Positions 30,301 through 41,260 of a stretch of 64,000 nucleotides of DNA are shown here, piece by piece. The notes beneath the pieces were generated by a model that ran no database searches, had not been told where the DNA came from, and worked only from the letters and a program-made list of their open reading frames with translations. A program made the translations under genes and the position numbers. How positions within the stretch are numbered: the first letter of the stretch is position 1; each line of letters opens with the position of its first letter. The DNA comes from Synchiropus splendidus (Eukaryota > Chordata > Actinopteri > Syngnathiformes > Callionymidae), in assembly GCF_027744825.2 (NCBI RefSeq), contig NC_071334.1:68360937-68424936 (forward strand), read 5' to 3'.

Positions 30301-33300
30301 AGTGCCCTCGAGCCAAGCAGTCGTTGAGACAAGCCTTCTGGCCGCAGTCCTCGCCGGCGAAGCCCTCGTCGCAGACGCACTGGCCGTCCATGCAGCGCCC
30401 GTGGCTCAGGCAGCTGTTCGGGCAGCTCAGCTGACTGCAGTCCTGGCCCGAAAATCCAGCATGGCACTGGCAGCGGCCCTCCACACAGTCCCCTCGGCCA
30501 TGGCAGCTGGACGGGCACGTCCGGATGCTGCAATCCTCGCCGGCGAAGCCCTCCTCGCACACGCACTGTCCGTTCACACACTGACCCCTGAGACGACAGT
30601 CGTGGGGACACGACAGCTCCGAGCAATCGCTGCCATGGAAACCCACATCGCAAGAGCACTGTCCGTTAATGCACTGCCCCCTGCTGTTGCAGTTGTTGAG
30701 ACAGGCCAGTTGGCTGCAGTCTTCGCCCTGGTAACCGTGGTCACAGATGCACATCCCGTTGAAACACGCGCCGCGGCCGTTACAGTCTCTGAGGCAGGTG
30801 AGTCTGGAGCAGTCCTCTCCACCGAACCCCGCGATGCACGCGCACCGGCCCTCGATGCAGAAGCCGTTCCCCTGGCAGTTATTGGGACAAGTCCTCTCGC
30901 CACAGTCCTCGCCCGTGAATCCAGCCTCACAGTGGCAGGTCCCGTTAACGCAGCGCCCGCGAGCATGGCAGTCTTTCAGACAGGCCAGGTCCGAACAGTC
31001 CACTCCACTCCAGGGTTCGGCGCACACACAGCTGCCTGCACTGCAGCGCCCGCGACCTTGGCAGTTGTTGAGGCATTTGGTCTGAGAACAGTCGTCTCCA
31101 AAGAAACCATCGGAGCAGACGCAGACGCCTCCCACGCACCGGCCGCTCGGCCGGCAGTCTGCCGCGCACCCATCCTGGCTGCAGTCCTCTCCAGAGAAAC
31201 CCTCGTGGCACTCACATTTTCCACCCAGGCAGCGACCACGGCCCTGGCAGTTGTTGGGACACAGCGGCTCGGTGCAGTTGGACCCGGTCCAGCCTGGATC
31301 ACAGACGCAGTCGCACGTTTCAGCGCTGAAGTTTCCGTGACCGTTGCAGAACGGCTTGGTTCCCACGTCACCTGAACAGAGGGAAAAGTGATCATCCACC
31401 TTCTGCTCACATTGTTATCTGAGGTTTTATGTTTCTGGGGTCTGACGGAGCAACGATCAAACCGTCTTTTCTCACTCCCACAAAGGCCTCGGCTCTCAAG
31501 CCACTTTTCCATCACCAGAATTTTAGGGGAATCCAGTCGAACTTTCCCAGAGGGAAGATGATGAAGACTTTAGAAGGTTGTGAATGGGTGTTCTTCATTA
31601 TAATGAAAACCTTCGATGAGTCTACTCTGCTCTGGAACCTTGGTTTTGGACGGTTGTAATGAGAAGCTTCTGTATTTACTTCAGCAGCACTTCCGGTTCA
31701 AATATTTACACTTCAGAGGGCATCACTTTTAAACAAAGGAGCAGAAGTCCAAACCCGTCTTTCATCAAGGTTTTTACAAGGTTTTGAAGTCTCAGGAACA
31801 TTGCTACCTAGTTTGCTAGCTCTGTGACCCAGACAGCATGCTGAACCTAAAGTAGTGACAGGCCCACGAGCGCTGCCGCCTCGGCCAGGGCCGCCTTTAA
31901 GACATCAACCTAAAGTTGATTCACACCACGTACCATCATGCTCACTTTCTGTTGGTGACTGCTGAAAGTTGCAAATACATAAATAAATGATTAACTACAT
32001 GCATCTTTTTTTCTGATGCTGTTCTGTGAGTGGTTTGACACACTGACCGCGTGTAGTGAGCGCTAGTGTTTTGTTACGGAGCTCCTCACGAGGGAGTCTG
32101 AGAGGTAAAGGTGGGGACTGTTAGTGTGTGTTTGTGTGTGTGAGTTGTTCAGCGGCTCATTAATACAGTCAGTTAAAACAGTAACTGCTGATATGCTCCA
32201 TAGGGTCGAGATGTAGAGTGTCAGAAGCCTGGAGAGATATGGATCTGGTGGTCAGCCATGTTTGTTTACGTCCGCCCCATATAGTGTTCAGGTGACGGCG
32301 CGCTGCACCAGTGAGTTCCACTTTTTAGTTCCGTCTTTTCGACATTTCAATCATGGGAATTTGGACATGAAAGGATTCACAATCGTTCACATCCGAATCA
32401 CGGCCCTTGACAGCAATATTTGTGGCTAATGTGAGCGTTGGCGTTGCATGACTTCATCTCAACAAGGAGGGAGGGAACATGATGCTGCACATGCCGCTAG
32501 AGGGGCGGGCAAAGGGAGCCTAAAGTGATAGGTGGAAATGGCTGGAAAGTCTCGGTGGTTGGACAAAATTGCAGCGCCTCGCGGAACTTGCAGGGATTGG
32601 TTGAGATTTAATATTAATAGTTGCGATTGCAACATCAGCATCTCCTGGAGGGACTGACCTTAGCCCTACAGAGCAGACAGATGTTGTAGGTTCACAAGCA
32701 TTCGTGTCACACCCTCACGGTCCTGAGGTGAAGCTCAGTGAAGTGAGCTGCTGTGAGACCCCTCTAGCGGCTCCACTGATGGTGTGTGCATATCAGGCCT
32801 CTGAGAAGGTTTCTGAGGTAACTTGCCACCCATCTTCTTGACCAAGTCACACCAGACTGCAGACGTTTGAGCCAGCACCATAAGACAAAGGCTTCAGGGG
32901 TGGTGCACCCAAGCGGCCTGTCCATTTATCGTAAATCAATGGTGGAATAGTGAAAGTTACCATGTTACCTTCAGGCTTCAGCATCTCCACCCACCTGACA
33001 CTGTCTGGCTGCAGCACCCCGCGCCGCTACACCGACGCTTCAGCGCTGAAACTTCACCTTCCAACACCTGCAGGCGCCTCAGGAGGTCCTTCAGGCCCGG
33101 CAGGTCTTCCGCACATCCGCACGCCTTCCGAGGAACATTAATGCGATGAGTGAAGACAATCTGGTTCTCCCCGTTGATCGTGTGTTCAGCGCTCTGATAG
33201 CCGGAGGACAAGGGCGAGTCTTTGGATGGGAGCTCTGAGCTTCCCGGGGCGTCCAGGTCCACGGAGCACAGAGAACTGGCGGGCACATTGATGTTGTAGA

Positions 33301-33472
33301 CGTGGTTGAAGACCAGCGGGCGCTCTGCACCTGGAAGGGTGATGTTCTGCTCTTTGAGAGGCGGCAGAGTCGGTCGTCTGTGCCGAAGGAGCTGTTTCAT
33401 GACGCCAGCGTTCGATGAGCAGAGAAGAGCCGTCAGGAGGAAGCAGCAGCTCAGAAGACACCTGGGACCCAT
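13172..33472 (-). CDS. tnc: Tenascin-C, complete coding region (2,344 residues)
   Basis: This is a secreted hexameric matrix glycoprotein that modulates adhesion. The 28 coding exons, in transcript order, are described in the six block entries that follow; all have GT-AG borders and the phases sum to exactly 2,345 codons. Order: signal peptide and assembly domain (1-159), 13.5 EGF repeats (160-597), FNIII 1-5 (598-1045), eight single-exon FNIII domains (1046-1851), FNIII 6-8 (1852-2116), fibrinogen globe (2117-2344). The start [10 protein letters not shown] at 33472 precedes a hydrophobic signal. Tenascin-C is preferred over R, N/W and X because of the EGF number and domain-by-domain identity, for example [16 protein letters not shown] in FNIII 4 and [13 protein letters not shown] in domain C. 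Whether it is one of two teleost tnc copies is unknown. Confidence 0.95.
16014..18249 (-). other. tnc: tnc FNIII 6-8, two exons each
   Basis: Exon pairs in transcript order: 18127-18249 with 16824-16967, 16640-16759 with 16404-16547, and 16214-16344 with 16014-16146. These are the constant C-terminal FNIII repeats. Human counterparts are recognisable from matching blocks such as [31 protein letters not shown] and [12 protein letters not shown]. The intron from 16968 to 18126 splits FNIII 6 and contains an imperfect palindrome. Confidence 0.92.
17735..17877. repeat. Imperfect palindrome in a tnc intron
   Basis: Arms at 17735-17787 and 17829-17877 are reverse complements at roughly 80 percent of positions by eye, around a loop of about 41 bases. 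Both arms contain AACCGGCT followed by CAGAGC and end in GTTTCAACC. The shape suggests a hairpin-type non-autonomous transposon or the end of one. No target duplication was identified. Confidence 0.6.
18319..25383 (-). other. tnc: tnc variable FNIII block, eight single-exon domains
   Basis: Exons in transcript order: 25015-25383, 24310-24687, 23863-24141, 21878-22150, 20633-20905, 20281-20553, 19354-19653 and 18319-18591. Each starts and ends in the same phase and is a multiple of three (369, 378, 279, 273, 273, 273, 300 and 273 bases), so any can be skipped without a frameshift. The last two match human domains C ([13 protein letters not shown]) and D ([13 protein letters not shown]); 21878-22150 resembles domain B. 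The first two carry extra acidic N-terminal linkers before the FNIII fold. In mammals this is the alternatively spliced region between FNIII 5 and 6; splicing here is inferred. Confidence 0.9.
22336..22999. mobile_element. Tc1/mariner (pogo/Tigger-like) MITE in a tnc intron
   Basis: The element begins CAGTGGTACCTCGGTTC and ends GAACCGAGGTACCACTG, perfect inverted repeats of at least 17 bases. It is flanked by TA on both sides (22334-22335 and 23000-23001), the target duplication of this superfamily. It is 664 bp with no long open frame, so it is non-autonomous. Confidence 0.85.
26189..29996 (-). other. tnc: tnc FNIII 1-5
   Basis: Exons in transcript order: FNIII 1, 29733-29996; FNIII 2, 29399-29514 and 28383-28536; FNIII 3, 27003-27272; FNIII 4, 26749-26934 and 26600-26689; FNIII 5, 26189-26452. 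The one-or-two exon pattern is that of human TNC. FNIII 1 begins [19 protein letters not shown] and FNIII 4 contains [18 protein letters not shown] 3 has RGN (27040-27048) where most tetrapod tenascin-C has RGD, while FNIII 1 has an RGD (29845-29853) at a different loop. Confidence 0.93.
28611..29125. mobile_element. Degenerate hAT-like DNA transposon remnant
   Basis: The stretch has the hallmarks of a widespread fish element: a TTCCAGACTATAGAGTGCGCC start, CCCACTAAATTTAAG, AAATAGATGTTGT, and internal or terminal copies of ATAAGCCGC (also as GCGGCTTATGA near 29110). It lies in the intron that splits FNIII 2 of tnc. A 20-base segment (CGACTCATAATGTTAAGA) is tandemly duplicated at about 29019-29058. 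Family assignment is from memory of the sequence type. Confidence 0.5.
30058..31371 (-). other. tnc: tnc EGF-repeat exon (13.5 repeats in one exon)
   Basis: A single 1,314-base exon encodes one partial and thirteen full EGF-like repeats of the tenascin type, each about 31 residues with six cysteines in the pattern CxxxCxxxGxCxxGxCxCxxGFxGxDC. Mammalian tenascin-C has 14.5. The first, partial repeat is [21 protein letters not shown]. The exon starts in phase 1 after the assembly domain and ends before FNIII 1. The high internal identity of the repeats also opens long frames on the opposite strand, which are not genes. Confidence 0.95.
31372..32994 (-). other. tnc intron between assembly domain and EGF exon
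   Basis: This 1.6-kb intron contains no exon or named repeat that I recognise. Short GT-rich runs occur near 32120. Confidence 0.7.
32995..33472 (-). other. tnc: tnc signal peptide and tenascin assembly domain exon
   Basis: The exon starts at ATG 33472 with a hydrophobic signal sequence ([18 protein letters not shown]), then [10 protein letters not shown]. The blocks [18 protein letters not shown] and [16 protein letters not shown] are near-identical to tenascin-C, followed by heptads [20 protein letters not shown] and the cysteines of GAGCC that link trimers into hexamers. The frame is open upstream to an ATG at 33541, but the downstream start gives a proper signal peptide. Exon 2 probably begins at a TTTTCCAG acceptor near 33540. 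Confidence 0.93.
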
Positions 33473-33544
33473 GATGCTCAGGGGTCCGATGGGCCGTCCT
33501 CTGGACCAGGTCAGGTTAGCAAGGATAGACCTGGAAAACACAGG

Positions 33545-36500
33545 AGTCAGTTAGAGCTGTGGTCCTTCAGGGGCTGTCACAACGCTGCTGAGTGTCACAA
33601 CTGCCACTTGAAACCTTTGCACTCTGATATCTAGAACCACATGAGAAACTATGGACAGCAGAAGACACATTTGACACCTTTCTCCAGAACCTCATTCAAC
33701 GCTGGTCCAGATCAGATTTACGGTATTTGTGAAACTGCTTCATTCAGAAGTCAGAGCTCCGCAGAGATCAGCACATCCAAACTGTCTGGAAGCTTCTCCA
33801 AGTCACTTTTGAGGTGGACCATCGCTATTTTCAGATCATTTCAAGTTTAGATAGGCTTCCAGTGACGCGCCAAGCACACCAGGATTCTTCTGACCTGAAT
33901 TTAACCTCAATAACGTGGGCGCTGATGGGACCAAACAAGAAGTGACAGGACTCCTGCTCCACCACGAAGACGTCAGCGCAGACAGCCAAAACACACATTA
34001 CAGTAAGAAGAGATGGAAGCTCTGCTGAAGCCTTCAGTATGAAGCTTCTGGCAGAAGTTACCCTGATGACTGGAGATGTTGGGCAGACAGAGCGTGGAAC
34101 TCCAGTCCCAAATCAGTTGTGCTTATTACAGATATAGGCTTCTGGATTCCTAGGGTAATGGGAACAGGAAGTTGGTGGCTTCCTGCTCCCTCATGGTCCG
34201 GAAATGTTGGAGACCATGACGGATGTAAACATCTGAACAACTTCTCTGTCCAAATGACGTAAAGGAGCGTGGCTGGGATGGGCTCCAGCAACCCCAGAGA
34301 AGTGGCAGATATTATGAGAACATCATGCTTCTGTTGCGTTCACAGTCGGAACCCGCAGCTCGGCTCATCAATCCTCCTTGATTTCCCCCAACTTCCCCTC
34401 CGACCTGTGACCTCTGGTTCCTCCACTGGACGGTTGATCACAGGCAGGATGTGAAAGTGAGCTCTGGTTTCACGAGGCCTGGCACATCTGCTCGGCGCTG
34501 GACTGAATGTGGGTTGAAGCTGACGTAAATCTGCAAACTAGGTCAGGCCGAGAGTTTCTCTGAGTCTTTACAAGCCGCAGAGGTGGATAATTCGAGGTTG
34601 GCAGTCTAACTGCCGCCTCGCAAGCGAAGACGGCGTTATGTGAAGAGCACTTATGTAATGCCGTCCCTTCTTCTGGATGGAAGACAGTGAAGCAAACTGC
34701 TCCGTTCACCTGCGGCACCACAGCCCTTCAGGTGAGGACTGTAAAAATGATTTGTGGCGGACCTTTGGTTCCGTGGCACCTGGGACCAGATGGGTGGATT
34801 ATGTTTCCATCTGGGTCATGGAGGAAAGTCAAACCAGGCCCCCCCCAGCTGCCACCTCCTGAAGGGAGATTGATTCACGTTCCTCTCTTTCTGTCAATCT
34901 GTCAAGCCAAGAGGCTACAGAAACATGCAGAAACAAACATGAGCCACAGACTTCAGAGAACATCAGAAGGTCGAGAGAACTTCAGTCGTTCACCATATAA
35001 GGATTCCGATGTGACCACGTACAAAGGTCTATGTCTATGTTAAGACTTGTTTTGGGATCGCTCTGAGGTGCCAATTTTATAGTTCTGTTTTCAGATCTCT
35101 GGAGAAAAATTACAAAAAATATAAGTTTGGACTCCACCTTGAGCTTCACCAGAAGTCAAAACAAACACCAGGACATCTGCACCTGGACCCTTGAATCACT
35201 GGTTGAAGGTCGAACAGAACGCCGGGTGCTAAGCGAACAAAGGTCCAGTGATCCTTAGCAAATCTCTGCTGAAGTCCACTCCAGCATAAAAGATCGGATG
35301 CCAAACTGAAAGAAACCAGAGACTTGGGTCGCCTGAGGACACCGCAGCGAGGGTCGGGAGTTATTAATACGACATTGAGGCTAAACTGTTCTCCAGAATC
35401 CGATCACTCCGGTTCTTCTCGCTGAAGACTTCCCTGTCTGGAAATCTTGGCTTGCTTCTCCAAACATCTGCTTTGTCATGGAAACCGTGGGTATCCGTCA
35501 CAGCGAAGGTTCTGGCTCAGGTCCCTCTACAAAATATACCTGATCATTTGCAGCTGGAACAGGATAGTTACGACACGCATTGCCTCTCTGACGGGATCTT
35601 TCTCTTTCATGCATCTGGATTCACTGACTGACTTCTTTAGAATCAGAATTACAGTAGAACTGACACCAGCTGCAGATGGTGCTGGGCTGAGCTGAGGTGC
35701 CAAGTGACCGTGGAGGAACGTTTGTGACTTGATACTGGGACCTGAGGATTTCTCAGAGGAGCGGAGACAGACTGGAGTGAGAGTGTGGGGCGTGAGCGAA
35801 CAATTCAAGGAGACGGATTTGATCAATGGACAGCAGATACTGACCATCAAGAAGGAATGGTAAAGTTCTTATGTCTTGTTCCTTTCACATCTCAATGGTC
35901 TGGTCACAGGGGCAGCGGCTGAGGGAAAGAGGCCCAAGAGACTTCCCTCTCTGCAGTTCTCCACCGAGTTGTTCCAGGGTCTGCCCCGGGGCCTCCTTCT
36001 AGGTGAACACCTCTGACCACTTCGAGAAGCAGAGGTGCTCTTCTGAGCCCCTCATGGATGCCTGAGCTTCTCACAGTCCAGACAGAGAACCTCTAGATCT
36101 TTGAGTCACTCCAGAGCTGGAGACCACAGGTGAGAGGAGCAACCCAGCGCTCAGTGGAGAGCCTGATGAACTTTGGTCCCCTGCAGACTTCTCCATTCTG
36201 ACCTTGCGTGTCAGGACGTACGAGCGCAGGAAAGCATTTGCTCTGGTGCTCATGAATCTACGGTTCCGAATCTTTTGTCCTCTGAGATGCTTCCACGCTG
36301 ATGTGCTGCACATCTGGAGCAGCTGGGGAACTGAGCCCTGCGTTAATTACAGGAGTCACAGTAACTGAGAGAACATTCACTCAATCCAGCAGCTCATCAG
36401 CCGAGCCAGTTAATGAGTCGTGTCCACACAGTGATGAGTGTGAATCAGATACTTCCACACAGCCTGTAAAACTCCAAAGATTGTCTCTGATACCGTCAGA

Positions 36501-38830
36501 ATGTTGAGATTTCAGTCAATGATTGTAGCTATAATTCAAGTCATGGCTTCTGAAGGTCCACTCGCCTGCCCAGGTTCTTTGCTGTGCAGCTGGTCCAGGC
36601 CACCTCCAGCCAGCAGGAGGGCTTCAGGCCTCACGGAGCCTCCTCTGAGAATCGTGCTCTGACATCAGAGGTGCAGCAGTGGTGGCCTTCGGGTGATGCT
36701 CAGCTGAGCCTGGTCCCAGGACTTACCTGGCTGGCAGGTTGTCCCCGCGATGCCACTGTTCCACCAGAACACATCTGGAGTTGTGGACGCCATTTTTGTC
36801 TCCCTGATGGGACCCAACCTCTGACAGGCTTCCAGCACATCTAGCAAAAGTGTTCCTCATCAGGTCAGATCACAAAAATCCGCCTTCATTACAGCGTCAC
36901 ACTCTTGGCAGGGAGGTGAGGACTGTTTCTGATTCTGCTCTCTCTAGTCTGATTCTAGTCTAGCCGAGAGACAGTGACCACAGAACTGGTGGCCTGCAAC
37001 CGTGTCCATCCTCCTGCTCCAGCAAAGGTGGTTTCAGCTTCCTCAAACCCTCCACCTGGTTTCTACCTCTGGGCAAGACACATTTCGGGGTCTAAACCAC
37101 TACATATCGATCCTGAACACTGACACTCAGGTCTATTCAGATGTAATACACGTCACCTCAATGCCATCCAACCCCAGGACGTAAGCACCAGTGACCTCAC
37201 AGTGAGATCTGGTGGCCGGTCATAAAGTTACGGCCTGATTGATATATGACGTCTGTCTCCCAGGATCCAGCTCCACGTCGTATATTTGCACCGGAACATC
37301 GACACCCAGAGATAAGAATCAGACCTGCAGCCCGACCATCGGCCCATACTTGACTCCCGGCGAAGCTCGTCTCATGGGTTCAGGCTGAGGTCGAACCCTG
37401 GAGGGGATCCGTATCCAGCACCAGCGCCCCCCGCCCCCACCCCTCCACCCTCACCCAGACTCATCCAGCCGCCCTGGAGCAGCAAAAGTCTCCGGCCGCT
37501 GCTGATGGAACGTTTTGAAGCTGAATTGCCGATAACAACCCAAAAGATCAGCGAGCACAGTTTTCCTGCGACTCCACTTCTGTGGGCCGTGAGTCACAAA
37601 CCAGAACTGAGACCGCTGCAGGACCCACTTTTCAATTACGTGGAACTAATGGCGCTAAATGCACCGAGCTCTCTGCCCACAAGTCGGCTTTAATCTTCAT
37701 GGTGGAAAAGCCATGGAGGCTGAGGCAGACGAGGGGAAAAGTCCTGAACAGATTCCCCGGTGGACACTTTTATTGACTCGTTCATCTTCAAACGTTTGTC
37801 CCGAAAATGGCGAGTCACTGGAGACAAACTCGGAGCTTCTGGTGGAGCAGCACGGGTCTCCATAGAACCTTCAGTCGTGGAGCTGGACTCAGCTTTGACA
37901 GAAGGCTTTCTGCATGAATTATTAAGTACAGACTTGTTCAGTCTGTGCATCACATCAGACGTGAAGAAGGATTTACTCTGCTACATCCAGAGGTGCACAC
38001 TCTCTGTGGAGACGTTCGACAAGCGTGATCAGAGACTGGAGGCTGGTGGAGATGGATGTGTTCTTCGACTCCCAGACTCTCAGTGAGACAGGGGTGAAGC
38101 CTTCCTCTGACCAAAGAGTGGAGCCAACAGACAACTCTTCACCTTTGTCTCTCTACACTCTGAACAGCAACGGGGTCTCGTGGTTAATATCAAACCTAAG
38201 GACCAGGGGCCAAAGCTGGCCCACTGTAGCACTTGATGTGGACCGAAAGATTTTTGAGTTTTAAATATAATAATTTAAATGAAAGAACAGCCACTTCGAC
38301 GTGCTGCTTTCTAGCAAGACACTACAAATACATGAGAGGTTGTTGAAGCATGTGAGCCTCCAAGGACACTTCCACTTAACCGAGTTTAACCAAGTGTTTA
38401 GAGGTCTCGCATTATTTTTGTTTCGACAGTCATAGCACATGAACGCTGCCATGTAGGCTTGCCCCACAGTGTCTCCGGAAATTTGGAATCCCAGTCACAA
38501 TCCTGCAGCACAGGATAAGTTAGCTCGTCCTCACCCTGGCTGAGGAATGTGTTGAGATTCTATGCTCACTCGCTGGGATAAAGATATGAACGACTGTCGC
38601 GTGGTAACTCAGCATTCATCCATTCATTTGCAGCTCACCAGTTCACAGGTTTAAAAGCTAAGAGATCAAAGTTACTGGCAGCTCCAGCGCCCTCTAGCGA
38701 GTTATATCCGCGGACCACAAGCTCATTCACGCGTCCACGTGTGAGTCCCCCTCAAAGACTCCCAACAGCTGAGAGGAACGTGGCGGCACGGCCGCAGCCC
38801 GAGACGCTCATGCAGAAGACAGAAGCAGAG
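33545..38830 (-). other. Inferred first intron of tnc
   Basis: I see no coding exon here. The stretch contains LINE-derived remnants, clearest at 36110-36300, and a segment near 34265-34300 (GCGTGGCTGGGATGGGCTCC) of the kind found at the 3' ends of fish SINEs or L2-like LINEs. Confidence 0.45.
36110..36300 (-). mobile_element. Short L2/Maui-like LINE remnant
   Basis: The stretch AGCTGG-GACCACAGGTGAGAGGAG followed by CAGTGGAGAGC is shared with 40950-41010 and matches the reverse-transcriptase tail of fish L2-like LINEs, read on the minus strand. It is heavily decayed. Confidence 0.35.
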
Positions 38831-39060
38831 TCTCACCGGCTGGATCGCTCCTGACGACACGAGTCTCCTCCAGGTCTCACTCAGTCACAGCGACGGCGGC
38901 AGCTGCTGGTCCTGACTCACCGCTCACGCCGGCTCACTGAGACACAGAGAGAGAGGGAGAGAGGGAGAGAAAGAGAGAGAGAGGGAGTGTGAGTGTGTGT
39001 GAGCGAGCGTCTAATGCTCAGGTCAAACAGCCGCTGCTGCTCAGTCCAGCAGCACGAGCG
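38830..39060 (-). promoter_or_regulatory. tnc: Putative tnc promoter and non-coding exon 1
   Basis: Read on the minus strand, this GC-rich stretch contains consensus donors GTGAGTC (end of exon near 38922) and GTGAGAC (near 38838), about 5.4 kb upstream of the coding exon. A CT/CA-rich polypyrimidine tract (38940-39005 on the plus strand as GA/GT) lies just upstream. Mammalian TNC also has a non-coding first exon far from the start codon. No TATA box was identified. This is inference. Confidence 0.3.
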
Positions 39061-40894
39061 CTGCGATAGTTAGTGGTGAGAAAATGATGTGAGACTCACA
39101 AACTCAGTTGCAACACACTTCCACAAGTGCCAACACACACCCACACAACGCAAGGGATCTGCACTGAAGCACAAGCATGTGAGCAAGAACACACAGACAG
39201 ACACAAACATCTACACACAAACATGGACACACGTCGCAAGCCAAGACTCAAGCAAGAGTCACAGTCGCACACAAACACATTGCCAATATGCACACAGCAT
39301 CTGTCCTTATTTCCATGGAAACATTGCAAACACTGATCCGTCAGTCCGACAGCACTTGACGCACGAATCCTTGTGAATAACACGAGAGTGAGTGGGTCAA
39401 TCAAAGAGGGAAAGACTGTTTGCAAACAAACCATTCATGGTCAGTGACTCGTCCGTGCAGGTCGGGTTTGTCCAGCTAAACTTGAAAATAAACATATTGT
39501 TTGTTGAGCAGCAAACATAAACAATGACCACTTCCAGTTTCCCACAGGTCTGTTCTTCTGGATGACCACCATGGTGTGATACACTGACCTTGGGAAGATG
39601 GGCTTTTGGGCCCTAAACGGATGCGCGAGGCAGCCGACCACACTGCACGTTACTGAGACATTCGGACGCTCTATTTGCTGACTGGCCCTGGATGTCAGTT
39701 GCAATTTATAAGCCCTAACATGACTCTCCTCCTGAGTGACGGCGCAAGTCACAGGGACTGAAACTCAATAAATAGCAATTGACAGGTAGCTACATGCAGA
39801 ACAGAAGGCACGACATGCTTCACCTAACCCCAGCCTCCGTCTTTCGTCAGGATGTGCTGCAGAAGGTGGGACATTTGCTTCAGTTGAAAATCGATTGTCT
39901 CAACATGCCTTTGGCGTCAGCATAGGACGCAAAAGTCCACTTTCACACTGTCAATATATCACGCCTCGGGAAGAAGGATGCGCTGTTCAGACCCAAACCA
40001 GGCCTGAACATTCATAACCCTCACACTCTGGCAGAGGGAGTGCAGGAGTCTTGGGTGCCTTTGCTCTCCTGCAGCCAACTTCCTGGATGTTTGCAGTCTG
40101 AAACGCCAGGTGGGTCCTGCAAGTCCTGCCACTCCTTGGGACCAAGCTGGGACACTCCCAGCCCCTGATGCCTGATGCTCCCAGTCCCAGCTGGATGAAC
40201 TGAACTGGGACTCTAGGGGGAGAAAACCACTTGTGAAGCTCCTGGGAGTCCTGCAGCGTGATGATTGTTTCAGAACAAATTTGTCGATGAAAAACATCAC
40301 GCTGTGAATGTGTTGAAAAACAAAACAGCAGCGGACGATCAGCAGAAGAAGGACGTCTCCTCAGCGACCCAGACTGAACCCAGACCCCGTGTCCACCACC
40401 ATCATCATCATCATCATCATGAGTCTGGGGAACTGCTCCACTGACCCAGAGAGAGGAGTGTGAGGAACCAGAGAAGTGGGTCACAGCGTCTCCACTGCAT
40501 CGGGTCCGTATCGACTTTCTGTCTGCAGATTTGGGCAACTCGCTCTCTCACTCAAGTCCTGTCAGGTCAATGACCGACATGAGAACATCGGCCATTTTTG
40601 AGTCGACGTGATTGTTGGTGAGGACACTAACATTTCAGAAAAACATGCAGTAAAATTACACGACCTGGCAGTTCATGTTGCTGTATCATGTCAGGAAATA
40701 CAGTAAAATCATAATGACTACGATCACTGCACCTTCACCTTTGTAACGTCACAATGTGCTTCATAACAGTGGAGAACGTTTGGACACGTGACCTTGGTGC
40801 TGTTTGCTCTTACACTCTACTGTGTCCAATGTCCAAGAAGAAACCAGTTCACACGTGGAAATGGCTGACACCACTGTTGGACCCAGGTGAACTC

Positions 40895-41087
40895 CTCACC
40901 TTCTCCAGGATGAGTCTCTTTCTCTGAGACAGAGGAACTCTGGTTCTTCATTGCAGAGCTGGCGACCACAGGTGAGAGGAGTCCACCTGTCAGTGGAGAG
41001 CTTTGTCTTCTGGCTCAGCACTTTCTGCTTCCATTCCTCATGACTGAAGATGCCAATCCAACTGCACTGTTCCTCAAGCCTGAACAA
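40895..41087 (-). mobile_element. L2/Maui-like LINE remnant, minus orientation
   Basis: The minus strand reads KVLSQKTKLSTDRWTPLTCG, which resembles the conserved LSRKAKLSIYRSIYVPTLTYG segment of fish L2-like LINE proteins. The frame is short and decayed. Confidence 0.5.
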
Positions 41088-41164
41088 GACTCTGAGACTC
41101 CTAAAGCTGTGGCGGACCTCGTCTCCACCCGGGACTCCCTAGTTCCCCCTCCCCCCCATGTTCA

Positions 41165-41260
41165 ACTGCAGGAGGTTTCTAGGGACAGGAAAGTCTGGGC
41201 TTCTTTACTGCCACTGCTGCAACCTGGGACTGGTCTGCAGAAGAGTGGAAGAAAATGCAT
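41165..41260 (+). mobile_element. L2/Maui-like LINE remnant, plus orientation
   Basis: The plus strand reads DRKVWASLLPLLQPGTGLQ, similar to the REVWVSLLRLLPPRPG end of fish L2-like LINE proteins. It lies 80 bases from a remnant in the opposite direction, so the two derive from separate or inverted insertions. Confidence 0.5.

Noticed and set aside
30170..31375. A 401-codon open frame on the plus strand
   Set aside because: It is the antisense of the tnc EGF exon; the repeated cysteine pattern keeps the reverse frame open. It is rich in Ala, Val and Thr with no family match.
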